A DNA stretch of 64,000 bases, taken from Bacteroidota bacterium (lineage in GTDB: Bacteria; Bacteroidota; Bacteroidia; Chitinophagales; LD1). The stretch lies in contig JADKJG010000005.1 in NCBI GenBank assembly GCA_016722375.1, positions 124,001-188,000 of the forward strand, written 5' to 3'. The translations under genes were made by a program, and so were the position numbers. Below are positions 1 to 8,679 of this stretch, piece after piece; positions within the stretch are counted from its first letter, which is position 1, and every line of letters begins with the position of its first letter. The notes under the pieces are model-generated. The model had not been told where the DNA came from. It did no database searches and saw only the letters and a list, made by a program, of their open reading frames with translations.

Positions 1-1511
1 TTGTTTAGTTCATTCAGCGTTGGCATGTCAAAATTCATCATGCTGCTCCTAGCGGACTTGCTTCCGTGGATACCGTCGTTATCCCAGACTTCAAAATAGT
101 AGCTCATTTTGTCGCCCGGCTTTATCAAGAAGTCAGACAGTGACCAGTAATAGGTGAAGCGGGCAGAAACACCTCTGGCGAAAGAAATATTTAGACTTTT
201 CAAAGCGGAAGATGATGAGTCGGCACGGGTGATTTGATAGTTAAAAGTCAAATTCTGTAATCCATAATCATCTGAAATCTCCCCTACATAATAGAAATAT
301 TTTTGTGTGGCAGAATCATTTTTCTCTTCGATGGCGATGACCGGATATAAATCGGGAGTCACATTCAGCGAATAGCTAACTGCTTCAGCATTTTGAACAT
401 TTTTATTAGCTGCGCGGACCGTATAAGAAACACTCTGCAAAAAGGTTTTGGAAAAAATAAATTCTGAGGCGCCGCTGCGCTTTAATGAATACATAGAATC
501 TCCAAGCATCAAAGTGATATTCTCTACATTCAAAGTATTGAATCTCCAGGAGAGCTTAGTGCCCGCAGGAATCACCAGATCGCCGACGTTCTTCAATATT
601 TCATCCTGTTTGCCGGTGTATGCAGGATAATCACAACTTACTTCAAAACCGGCGACCAGGGGTTTAGAAACCACATCCAACATGTATTCTTTAGAATGAA
701 ACCCATTGGCTGTCAAACGAAAAGGCATGGCTTGTTGTAGATTTATAAATTCATAGGTGAACCAGTTCTTGTCTTTCTTTTTCATCCGGACGATGTTCTT
801 CTCTGACTCTACATATATTTCGGCAGGCAGGGCATCGCCGTCTACTTTCACTTCGAGCGTAAAGTTTTCAAACTGCAGCGCTTTCAAATCTTTGTTCTGA
901 ATCAGAAACTGAAACGGCGCCTGCTTTTCATAAAAGGTGTCGTTGTGATAGAGGCGCTTAGTACCCTCCTTAATCACATTAGGTGCGGCGATGATGATAA
1001 AAAGAAACAGCAGTGCCGGTGGAGCGAGGAATTTGAGATACTTTTTGTTCTTGCTCAAATCAACGGCAAAAGAAAAGTCAATGGGTTTAAGTTCTACTGC
1101 CTTTTGGTCAATGGCGGCTAAGAGTAATTCGGCCTGCGGCTGTGATTCGGCAGAGTGGCGCAACTGTAGAATATTCAATAGTTTATCTTTCACCTCCGTA
1201 AAATGTGTGCCGACAATTTCAGCAGCCTGTTCATACGAAATGATTTTGCCTAGCCGGTAATAGCGTAGCACCGGAGATAAAAAGTAGGTGGCAGTAACTA
1301 TCGTGGAGGAAAGCAAAAAGCCGAAGAATAGCAACTTACGCCATAATGTAGGAAGGTAGAAATAATACTCCAACAGGTTGATAGCCAGAAAAAAGGCCAG
1401 AATATAAACAGCCGAAAATATTGCACCCCGAATCAGTTGGTTCGTATAATATTTACGAATAAACTGGTCGAGCTTTTCAATTAGGGCACTATATGACGAA
1501 GATTCTTGCAT
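1..1511 (-). CDS. DUF4175 family membrane protein (N-terminal part)
   Basis: About 503 codons are visible and the gene runs off the left edge, so only the N-terminal part is present. Translating the minus strand from the ATG at 1511 gives MQESSSYSALIEKLDQFIRK. Three hydrophobic stretches follow, near residues 28-48, 55-75 and 160-175, and then a long extracytoplasmic beta-rich region. The region containing KPGDKMSYYFEVWDNDG and GSKSARS near the edge is typical of the large DUF4175 proteins of Bacteroidota, which are usually around 1100 residues. These are membrane-anchored proteins of unknown function. No stop codon or frame break is visible. The assignment rests on recalled family resemblance; a molecular role cannot be given. 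Confidence 0.75.
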   Translation of the reverse strand, partial: MQESSSYSALIEKLDQFIRKYYTNQLIRGAIFSAVYILAFFLAINLLEYYFYLPTLWRKLLFFGFLLSSTIVTATYFLSPVLRYYRLGKIISYEQAAEIVGTHFTEVKDKLLNILQLRHSAESQPQAELLLAAIDQKAVELKPIDFSFAVDLSKNKKYLKFLAPPALLFLFIIIAAPNVIKEGTKRLYHNDTFYEKQAPFQFLIQNKDLKALQFENFTLEVKVDGDALPAEIYVESEKNIVRMKKKDKNWFTYEFINLQQAMPFRLTANGFHSKEYMLDVVSKPLVAGFEVSCDYPAYTGKQDEILKNVGDLVIPAGTKLSWRFNTLNVENITLMLGDSMYSLKRSGASEFIFSKTFLQSVSYTVRAANKNVQNAEAVSYSLNVTPDLYPVIAIEEKNDSATQKYFYYVGEISDDYGLQNLTFNYQITRADSSSSALKSLNISFARGVSARFTYYWSLSDFLIKPGDKMSYYFEVWDNDGIHGSKSARSSMMNFDMPTLNELN

Positions 1512-1603
1512 GGTGTAGATCGCTCAAATATAGAACGACTTATCGGGATGTTTGTTGCGTTGATGAATTTTAACTCACAAGAGGATTGGAGTCGTATTCA
1601 ATT

Positions 1604-2380
1604 TCAGATTTTCAGTTTGCAATACACCGGACAGTGATCGCTGTGTTTCACTTGTTGGTATATGGCTGATTCGAGGAGGTTTTTCTCTAAGTTTTTTGTA
1701 GCGGCTATGTAATCAATTCTCCAGCCCTTATTGTTAGCACGTGAATTGGCGCGAAAACTCCACCATGAATATTGATGTGCTTCTTTGGGATGGAAATACC
1801 GAAAGGTATCTATAAAACCGGAGTTGAAATATTTCTCCATCCAAGCGCGCTCCTCCGGTTTGAAACCTGAACTGTCCTTATTGCTGATGGGATTGTGAAT
1901 ATCTATCTCTCGGTGACATATATTATAGTCGCCGGCGATAAGCATCTTCTTCCGATCCTTTTGCAAATCGTGAATGAAATTGAAAAAATCATCGAGGTAC
2001 TGCATCTTCACCGCCTGACGTTCATCACCGGTGGTGCCGCTGGGGAAATAGGTACTCATGATGCTGAGATCACCAAGGTCTATACGTACATTTCTTCCTT
2101 CGTCATCATACTTCTTGATACCGCAACCGTAAACCACTTTGTCGGGTTTAATTTTTGAAAACACCGCGACCCCGCTGTATCCCTTCTTCGCTGCATCAAA
2201 CAAAAAGCAGTGATAGCCCAAGTCCTCAAAAGGCTTGGGGTCGAAATCATCAATATGTACCTTGGTCTCTTGCAAACAAATCACGTCGGGATTGGCTTCT
2301 TTCAGCCATTGACCAAAACCCTTGGTCATGGCGGAGCGGATGCCGTTTACATTGTAGGATATAACTTTTAATTCGGACAT
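1604..2380 (-). CDS. xth: Exodeoxyribonuclease III (AP endonuclease)
   Basis: 258 residues, full length for the ExoIII/AP-endonuclease family (endonuclease/exonuclease/phosphatase fold). The enzyme cleaves DNA at abasic sites and removes 3' blocking groups in base excision repair in the cytoplasm. Visible family motifs are the N-terminal ISYNVNGIRSA, the metal-binding LQETK (Glu38), GDYN (Asp151, Asn153) and the C-terminal HSDHCPVY (Asp248, His249). The ATG at 2380 begins MSELKVISYNVNG, the normal start. A minus-strand TATTTTTG box lies about 20 bases upstream. The gene is transcribed alone, away from a roughly 800-base gap that contains repeat array A. Confidence 0.95.
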   Translation of the reverse strand: MSELKVISYNVNGIRSAMTKGFGQWLKEANPDVICLQETKVHIDDFDPKPFEDLGYHCFLFDAAKKGYSGVAVFSKIKPDKVVYGCGIKKYDDEGRNVRIDLGDLSIMSTYFPSGTTGDERQAVKMQYLDDFFNFIHDLQKDRKKMLIAGDYNICHREIDIHNPISNKDSSGFKPEERAWMEKYFNSGFIDTFRYFHPKEAHQYSWWSFRANSRANNKGWRIDYIAATKNLEKNLLESAIYQQVKHSDHCPVYCKLKI

Positions 2381-2397
2381 GGTTTTGCGGTAAGTGC

Positions 2398-2405
2398 CAA
2401 AAATA
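2398..2405 (-). promoter_or_regulatory. Bacteroidota -7 box for xth
   Basis: The minus strand reads TATTTTTG, matching the Bacteroidota sigma-A -7 consensus TAnnTTTG, about 17 bases before the xth ATG. No clear -33 TTTG element was found at the usual spacing. Confidence 0.4.
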
Positions 2406-2882
2406 GAAATTATGTGTACAGGTCTATGGCTGCTTTAGAACTACTCATCTATATTGGATTCAAAATAGAAAATTCCAACTGCGCCAGTTTTAATTAAAAT
2501 CTAAGCTATCTATCAACTCTAAACATACAAGCCCGCAGATTTACAGTTCCTTAAGTTCTATTTCACTGAGCGCATTTTTTTCGGGATGTTGTTAAAGTTT
2601 AATTACGCGAGCTTCGATAATTCGCCGTTCCCAGATTTTGAGTAGTTGAACGGCATCCTCTTGTTTATTTTTTCCGGCCAGATTCATCTACTCGCGCACA
2701 ACGCTCAGTTTCCGTTCAAGTTTAGAGTCAGGTATATGAGCAAGGAAAGAAACATTTTCTGTTTCGTGAATTTTGGCTTCTTCCATCCATTGTGTGTAAT
2801 TCACAGAACCTTGTCCTTTTCATTTTCATCCCTTAGCGAAAGTCAAATTGTCCACCTCCCTTTCCATTTTTGACCGATCCTT

Positions 2883-3113
2883 TGCTATTCGGTACCCATC
2901 TCCAGCTATTCGGTCCCAGTTAGTAAGAGACAGGTCCCTGTTAGCAGCTATTCGGTACCTGTTTGCAAGAGATAGGTCCCTGTTCGTAGCTACTCGGTCC
3001 CTGTTAGAAGAAGACAGGTGCCTACTCGTGGCTATTCGGTACCCGTTAGCAAGAGACATGTCCCTGTTAGCGGCTATTCGGTACCGAATAGCAAAAACCA
3101 GGTCCTTAGCGTT
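2883..3113. repeat. Array A: 11 tandem 21-bp degenerate units
   Basis: Eleven consecutive units of exactly 21 bp start at 2883, 2904, 2925 and so on to 3093, with no gaps. Two sub-types alternate: one with core GCTATTCGGTACC (units 1, 2, 4, 6, 8, 10) and one with core AAGAGACAGGTCCCTG (units 3, 5, 7, 9, 11), so there is a 42-bp higher-order period. Unit 10 turns into a perfect 20-base palindrome, GCTATTCGGTACCGAATAGC, at 3073-3092. Both strands stay open in some frames because the period is a multiple of three, so the heptapeptide ORFs across it are not evidence of coding. The array lies between xth and ybeY. The remaining gap, 2406-2882 and 3114-3191, shows no gene. Confidence 0.9.
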
Positions 3114-3191
3114 TGGGTTTCAACCAATTTGCCGAGGGCCTCAACGCTTGAATTATAGTCAAGCTCTGTTACTTTTGCCTCAGACCAATAG

Positions 3192-3725
3192 ATGCCAATC
3201 CAATTTCATAATGCTGACATTCGTTTTTCTTTAAAACAAAAGAGAAAGATACAGCGATTCATTCATTATCAAATTACCACATTATCAAATTATCAAATCG
3301 GCTCTTTAGATTTCATTTTTTGCAGCGACGATTATCTGCTCAACATCAACCACCGATTCCTAAAGCATGATTATTATACGGATATCATCACCTTTGATCT
3401 AAGTGAGAAAGGAGACGCTAAGACAAGAGACGAACAGTCGTTAGTTTCTGAAATATATATAAGCGTGGATCGGGTGAAAGAAAACAGTTTGAAGTTTGAG
3501 CAGACCAAAGTTGCTGATTTAAAATTGGAAGCAAATATGCGCAACCCTCCATCTGGAGCCAAGCGCTCTACCCCCCCCAATCAAAACTTTGAAAGTGAGC
3601 TATTAAGAGTCATATTCCACGGGGTACTTCATTTATTGGGTTACAAAGACAAAACCGTGAAGCAAAAGAAAGAAATGAGGAAAATGGAGGAGAAATGGCT
3701 TCTCTGGTTTGCGGATTACAATTAG
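3192..3725 (+). CDS. ybeY: Endoribonuclease YbeY with internal insertion
   Basis: 177 residues; YbeY proteins are usually about 140-155. YbeY is a zinc-dependent endoribonuclease acting in 16S rRNA 3'-end maturation and ribosome quality control. The metal site appears as HGVLHLLGYKD (His143, His147), where the third canonical His is replaced by Lys-Asp (Lys152, Asp153), as I recall for other Bacteroidota YbeY proteins. The upstream RFLKHDYYTDIITFDL and SEIYISVDRV blocks are conserved. Residues about 107-131, including NPPSGAKRSTPP, look like an extra segment between the last strand and the catalytic helix. Its DNA (about 3510-3585) contains small hairpins and a C8 run. The reading frame is intact. 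Confidence 0.9.
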   Translation: MPIQFHNADIRFSLKQKRKIQRFIHYQITTLSNYQIGSLDFIFCSDDYLLNINHRFLKHDYYTDIITFDLSEKGDAKTRDEQSLVSEIYISVDRVKENSLKFEQTKVADLKLEANMRNPPSGAKRSTPPNQNFESELLRVIFHGVLHLLGYKDKTVKQKKEMRKMEEKWLLWFADYN

Positions 3726-3787
3726 CTGGTAGCACGAAAGAAAGCACAAAGCATAGATAACACCCTATGCCACAGTGTTTTACACGA

Positions 3788-3803
3788 TGTTCCACATGGA
3801 ACA
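3788..3803. promoter_or_regulatory. parS-like palindrome 1
   Basis: TGTTCCACATGGAACA differs from the perfect palindrome TGTTCCACGTGGAACA by one base. That is close to the ParB-binding parS consensus TGTTtCACGTGaAACA. It lies about 200 bases before mnmG, a gene often found near chromosomal origins. ParB binding is inferred from motif similarity only. Confidence 0.5.
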
Positions 3804-3858
3804 CAAATATAATGAGTGTTTCCCAACAACAAACAACTCACAATTAGCAACTAAAATC

Positions 3859-3874
3859 CGTTCCACGTAGAACA
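3859..3874. promoter_or_regulatory. parS-like palindrome 2
   Basis: CGTTCCACGTAGAACA has the 14-base core GTTCCACGTGGAAC with a single substitution. It lies 71 bases from the first copy, in the same short gap between ybeY and mnmG. Two near-palindromes of the same sequence so close together are unlikely by chance and support a protein-binding role. Confidence 0.5.
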
Positions 3875-3927
3875 TATTGGGCTATTTTAAATCTTCCTAC
3901 CATAATCACAAATCTTAAATACCCCGT

Positions 3928-3935
3928 TATCTTTG
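3928..3935 (+). promoter_or_regulatory. -7 box for mnmG
   Basis: TATCTTTG, followed by CA, matches the Bacteroidota TAnnTTTG -7 element and predicts a leader of roughly 55 bases before the mnmG ATG at 3999. The -33 element is not obvious. Confidence 0.45.
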
Positions 3936-3998
3936 CACCAAGCAAATAAAATACCGCTGGCCTGCTCTATCTGAGAGAGGGCAGAACCCGGATAAAGT

Positions 3999-5903
3999 AT
4001 GTTCAAACAATATGACGTTATAGTAGTGGGTGCCGGCCATGCAGGCTGTGAGGCAGCAACGGCAGCAGCAAATCTGGGCAGCTCGGTGCTTCTGGTCACC
4101 ATGAACATGCAAACCATTGCCCAAATGAGTTGCAATCCGGCAATGGGCGGAATAGCCAAGGGGCAAATTGTCCGTGAAATAGATGCTCTGGGAGGATATT
4201 CTGGGATTGTGAGCGATAAAAGCATGATCCAGTTCCGCATGCTGAACCGCTCAAAGGGTCCCGCTATGTGGAGCCCCAGAACGCAGAACGACCGAATGAT
4301 GTTTGCAACTCTGTGGAGAACCATGTTAGAAGGCACTAAAAATGTGGATTTCTGGCAAGAAATGGTTAGTGGACTGTTAGTTAAGGGCGGAAAAGTGTGC
4401 GGAATCCGTACTTCGATGGGGATAAACATTGAAGCAAAAACAGTGGTTTTGACCAACGGAACCTTTTTGAACGGCATCATACACATCGGAGAAAAACAAT
4501 TTGGCGGAGGCCGAGCAGGTGAGAAGGCTGCACATGGCATCACAGAACAACTCGTAGAATTAGGCTTTGAAGCCGGAAGAATGAAAACCGGAACACCTCC
4601 GCGAATAGATGGTAGAAGCCTAGACTATTCAAAAATGGAAATTCAATATGGGGACGAGGAGGTAACTGGCTTCTCTTTCAAGAAAGGCATGAATCCCTTT
4701 ACGGCTACTAAGCTCCACATAGAAGGAGCTAGGAAGATGAAGTCGCAACTCCCCTGTCATATTACCTATACCAACCAAAAAGTTCACGACATCCTACGCA
4801 CAGGTTTCGACCAATCTCCTATGTTTTCAGGCAGAATAAAAGGTCTGGGGCCTCGATATTGCCCCTCGGTAGAGGACAAAATAGATCGCTTTGCCGACAA
4901 AGAAAGGCATCAGCTCTTTGTGGAGCCGGAAGGATGGGATACGATAGAGATATACGTGAATGGCTTCTCTACGTCGCTTCCAGAAGCGGTACAATATAAG
5001 GCACTAAAGGAGGTGGCCGGCTTCGAGAATATGAAGATGTTCCGACCGGGATATGCTATAGAATATGACTATTTCCCCCCTACCCAATTAGAAAGTACCC
5101 TAGAAACTAAACTAGTGAAAGGCCTGTTCTTTGCCGGGCAGATAAACGGGACTACCGGATATGAAGAGGCAGCTTGTCAGGGTTTGATGGCGGGGATAAA
5201 CGCCCATAGATCAGCTCAAGAGAAGGAGGCACTAATTCTAAAGAGATCGGACGCCTATATTGGAGTATTGATAGATGACCTGATAACCAAAGGGACCGAA
5301 GAGCCCTATCGCATGTTTACTAGCCGTGCCGAATACCGTATTCTGCTTCGTCAGGACAATGCAGATCTACGCCTCACCGAACTGGGACACAGTCTGGGTT
5401 TAGCCGATCAACAACGATATGACCGAGTAAAAGACAAGAAGAAGGCCATGAAAGAAATTCGAGCCTTTTTCTCTACTCACGGGGTAGAGCCCTCGGAGGT
5501 AAATCATGCGTTGGAAGAAGCTGGAACCGCCTTACTCAGCCAGAAAATTAAGCTGGATAAGATACTTTCACGCCCTCAAATGGATGTAAAAATATTAAGT
5601 AAAGTTCTGCCCGCCGTAGCTAAGTTCCTATCTCCCTATGACCCCGAATTCATAGAGTCTGTCGAAATTGAAATGAAGTACGAGGCCTACATCGAGAAAG
5701 AAGTCGAACTGGTGAACAAAATGAATAAACTAGAAGATATCCGTCTGGATACCGATTTTGATTATACACGACTGAAAGCTCTATCTATGGAAGCCAGGCA
5801 AAAACTCGCACAAATTAAACCATCCTCTTTGGGTCAGGCCAGTAGAATCAGTGGAGTTTCCCCAGCAGATGTTTCAGTCCTGATGGTACACATGGGCAGA
5901 TAA
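3999..5903 (+). CDS. mnmG: tRNA uridine 5-carboxymethylaminomethyl modification enzyme MnmG (GidA)
   Basis: 634 residues, full length for MnmG. With MnmE it installs the cmnm5 group on the wobble uridine of certain tRNAs, using FAD, NADH and methylene-THF. The N-terminus has the FAD-binding dinucleotide fold VVGAGHAGCEAA (about residues 10-21). The family-specific segments MSCNPAMGGIAKGQIVREIDALGG, TGTPPRIDG, YCPSVEDKI and the late FAGQINGTTGYEEAA are all present. The C-terminal helical tRNA/MnmE-binding region ends normally. The gene follows two parS-like sites and a TATCTTTG promoter box, and the next gene starts only 10 bases downstream. Confidence 0.97.
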   Translation: MFKQYDVIVVGAGHAGCEAATAAANLGSSVLLVTMNMQTIAQMSCNPAMGGIAKGQIVREIDALGGYSGIVSDKSMIQFRMLNRSKGPAMWSPRTQNDRMMFATLWRTMLEGTKNVDFWQEMVSGLLVKGGKVCGIRTSMGINIEAKTVVLTNGTFLNGIIHIGEKQFGGGRAGEKAAHGITEQLVELGFEAGRMKTGTPPRIDGRSLDYSKMEIQYGDEEVTGFSFKKGMNPFTATKLHIEGARKMKSQLPCHITYTNQKVHDILRTGFDQSPMFSGRIKGLGPRYCPSVEDKIDRFADKERHQLFVEPEGWDTIEIYVNGFSTSLPEAVQYKALKEVAGFENMKMFRPGYAIEYDYFPPTQLESTLETKLVKGLFFAGQINGTTGYEEAACQGLMAGINAHRSAQEKEALILKRSDAYIGVLIDDLITKGTEEPYRMFTSRAEYRILLRQDNADLRLTELGHSLGLADQQRYDRVKDKKKAMKEIRAFFSTHGVEPSEVNHALEEAGTALLSQKIKLDKILSRPQMDVKILSKVLPAVAKFLSPYDPEFIESVEIEMKYEAYIEKEVELVNKMNKLEDIRLDTDFDYTRLKALSMEARQKLAQIKPSSLGQASRISGVSPADVSVLMVHMGR

Positions 5904-5913
5904 AAGTATAGAG

Positions 5914-7595
5914 TTGGCATCACAAATTTGGAAGAATAAAGCGAATCGTTTACTTAATAGAGCAATCCTATTCGGGTGCATTCTGAGCATGACGCACTGT
6001 GCACAGGAGAGCACTCCGCAGGGAGGAAAAAAGGATGAAAGTCCCCCAGAAGCCCGCAAAATAGATCCGCCGAACAAATCAGTCCGCTTTCAATCGAACA
6101 AAATCGAAATTACTTTCAATGAATTTATCCAGTCCTCCGGTTTTGCACAAACGTTAATTTCACCTCCACTTGACAGAAATCCGGATTACAAGGTATCAGG
6201 TAAAAAATTGAAGATAAAACTAAAAAGTCTTCTTCGAGCCAACACCACCTATACCATCAATTTCGGCGATGATATCAAAGATGTAAACGAAAGTAACATA
6301 TCTCCCAACTTTACTTATGTATTTTCAACAGGCGAATACATAGATTCTCAGGAAGTAAGCGGGAAGATAACCCTAGCAAAAGACAATAGTCCTGCAGAAG
6401 GAGTACTCGTTACCCTTTATCCTGCCGAAATGAATGATGGCATACTTACCAACAAGCCATATTACTTCTCAAAAACCAATAAATCTGGCGAATACCAAAT
6501 TCGAAATATAAAATGGGGTGATTATCAGATCTATGCACTCAAAGATCAAAACTTCAATTACATCTATGATCAGCCAAATGAACTAATTGGCTTCCAAGAT
6601 ACGATTCTACACCTCACTGACAGCAGCCATGCCAAAATGAATCTGGTTGCATTTGAAGCCGCTAACAAAAAAGTGGCATTTATTCGTGCTAAGTCAATAA
6701 ATCCCGGTTTAGTACAATTTGTTTATTCTGCCCCAATCAATTCATTTAATCTAACATATCAAGGCGTACCATCCTCCGACTTCTGGTATTTCAACAACAC
6801 AAAAGACACTGTAAACTATTGGCTTGCAGACTATTACAGCAATAATATTACCCTGTTCCCCGTGGCAAATGATAGCCTACTCGACACCGTGAGAATCGAA
6901 TTGCAAAATATCGCCAAGGATTCAATGTTTCAAAAGAAGACCAATGCGTTAAGCCTTACTGCGCAACAGATTAGGCCCCAAACATCCAAAGAAAGCCTCC
7001 GTGAAATAACCATTCAAGAGCTTTATAAGCCGCTTAAAATAAATTTCTCGCGTCCTATATCGAAAATAAACGCCTCTAAAGTCCTTCAGATTTTAGAGGA
7101 TTCGACTAAAAAAGTAGTCACACCAAACTTCAAACTCGATGAGCAAAGCAAAACCTTCCTAACCGCCGATTTTCAAAAAAAGGAAAACACCGATTATACT
7201 TTACTCATTCCCGATTCTTCCTTTCAGGATATTTATGGCACATGGAACTATGCAACCACCTATCACTTTCGTACCAACACCAAATCAGAGTATGGAAACA
7301 TACATCTGACTTTGATGACCACCGGTGCCAATCCAATTATATTTTTCAATTAATAAGAGGAGAACATGAAGTAGTCAAAGAAATTCCCTTTCACAACCTC
7401 GAAACAAAAAAAGTAACGCTCGAAAATTATCCGGCGGGCAGCTATCGTGCGGAAGTATTTGACGACCAAAATGGAAATGGCAAATGGGATACTGGTGATT
7501 TCAAAAATAAAATTCAACCCGAAAAAATTTTCACTTTCAAAGATACTTACCAATTAAAAGGTGGTTGGGATTTGGATGTAGAAGTAAAGTTTTAA
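5914..7595 (+). pseudogene. Ig-like domain lipoprotein, frameshifted near the 3' end
   Basis: The first frame (5914-7353) encodes 479 residues: a hydrophobic leader, a candidate lipid-attachment Cys in MTHCAQ, then the segment QGGKKDESPPEARKIDPPNKSVRF and an Ig-like (Big_5/SbsA-type) domain with FNEFIQ. This layout is common in Bacteroidota surface lipoproteins of unknown role. It stops at 7353, but another frame continues with LIRGEHEVVKEI, YPAGSYRAEVFDDQNGNGKWDTGDF and GGWDLDVEVKF, the expected family C-terminus, ending at 7595. The join is near 7333-7336, where one missing base would restore GANPNYIFQLIRG. This is either a recent mutation or a sequencing indel. The start is uncertain: TTG at 5914 precedes the leader. 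Confidence 0.75.
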
Positions 7596-7604
7596 TCTTG
7601 CACC

Positions 7605-8126
7605 ATGGCCTTGATTCTTCCGGTAAATGGTGTAGCGCCTAAATTTGGCAATAATTGTTTTCTAGCTGACAACGCTACGGTGGTCGGCGATGTTGTGATG
7701 GGCAACGATTGCAGCGTCTGGTTCACGTCCGTCGTACGTGGCGATGTTCACTACATAAAAATGGGCAACAAAGTAAACGTGCAAGACGGAGCCATTATTC
7801 ATGGCACTTACCAAAAATCTCCGACCAACATCGGGAACAACGTTTCAATCGGGCACCGAGCAATAGTACATGGGTGCACCATTCACGACAACGTGCTTAT
7901 CGGAATGGGTGCCATCGTGATGGACAATGCCATCATCGGCGAAAACTCAATTATCGCAGCCGGTGCTGTAGTACTGGAAAATACCGTCGTAGAACCCGGC
8001 ACAATATATGCTGGTGTTCCCGCTAAGAAAACAAAGCTGGTAGATCAGGAAAAATTCAAATGTCTCATTGAGCGTATCAGCAATAACTATGTGATGTATT
8101 CGGATTGGTTTAGAAAAAAGAAATAG
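7605..8126 (+). CDS. Gamma carbonic anhydrase-like protein (left-handed beta-helix)
   Basis: 173 residues made largely of hexapeptide repeats with the [LIV]GxxxxI rhythm (for example VVGDVVMG, IGNNVSIGHRAIVHG, VLIGMGAIVMDNAIIGENSIIAAGAVV), which fold as a left-handed beta-helix. The likely metal ligands are in RGDVHYIKMG, IIHGTYQ and IGHRAIVHGC, the pattern of the YrdA/PaaY branch of gamma carbonic anhydrases. Many members bind zinc but have weak or undemonstrated CO2-hydrating activity, so the substrate is left open. The ATG at 7605 lies 10 bases after the end of the previous gene, and idi follows 11 bases downstream, suggesting co-transcription. Confidence 0.85.
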   Translation: MALILPVNGVAPKFGNNCFLADNATVVGDVVMGNDCSVWFTSVVRGDVHYIKMGNKVNVQDGAIIHGTYQKSPTNIGNNVSIGHRAIVHGCTIHDNVLIGMGAIVMDNAIIGENSIIAAGAVVLENTVVEPGTIYAGVPAKKTKLVDQEKFKCLIERISNNYVMYSDWFRKKK

Positions 8127-8136
8127 AAAGAAAAAC

Positions 8137-8679
8137 ATGGAAGACTTACCAAAGGAAGAAGAGGTAGTACTGGTTGACGACGAGAATAACGTTCTTGGCT
8201 ATATGGGGAAACTGGAAGCACACAAGACGGGTTTGCTACATCGCGCCATCAGCGTCATAGTATTTAATCAAAAAGGAGAAATGCTGATACAGCAAAGAGC
8301 ATTGACCAAATATCACTGGGCAGGAATCTGGAGCAATGCCTGTTGCAGCCATCCTCGCCAAGGCGAAACCTTTCAGCAGGCTGCTGAACGCAGATTATTT
8401 GAAGAGTTAGGATTTAAAACACCACTGAAAGAGGCCTTCCATTTCATTTATAAGGCTCACGATGCCTCCAGTGGGCTGACCGAACATGAGTTAGACACGG
8501 TGTTCATCGGTACATATAATGAGGAGTTCAATTTCAACAAAGAAGAAATTCATGCCACCAAATGGTTAACTATGAGTGAGTTGAATCACGATATGGAGCA
8601 ACATCCCGAACAATACTCGTTCTGGTTCAAAATCATTTTAAACGAAATGAAAAAGCGCGAATTGGCTCCCTCAAACTGA
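8137..8679 (+). CDS. idi: Isopentenyl-diphosphate delta-isomerase, type 1
   Basis: 180 residues with a Nudix-type fold. The enzyme interconverts isopentenyl and dimethylallyl diphosphate, supplying starters for prenyl-chain synthesis (a polyprenyl synthase is encoded at 48163-49137). The active-site Cys is in WSNACCSHPR and the metal/catalytic Glu residues are in ERRLFEELGF, both standard for type 1 IDI. LLHRAISVIVFN and QQRALTKYHWAGIW are also characteristic. The stop codon overlaps the next start by one base at 8679. Confidence 0.95.
   Translation: MEDLPKEEEVVLVDDENNVLGYMGKLEAHKTGLLHRAISVIVFNQKGEMLIQQRALTKYHWAGIWSNACCSHPRQGETFQQAAERRLFEELGFKTPLKEAFHFIYKAHDASSGLTEHELDTVFIGTYNEEFNFNKEEIHATKWLTMSELNHDMEQHPEQYSFWFKIILNEMKKRELAPSN

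Noticed and set aside
2826..3234. Long ORFs on both strands across array A
   Set aside because: The 21-bp period is a multiple of three, so any stop-free unit stays open. Frames open on both strands at once, and there is no ribosome site or homologue.
3887..4543. 218-residue ORF opposite mnmG
   Set aside because: Shadow of the mnmG coding frame; no homology or start signal.
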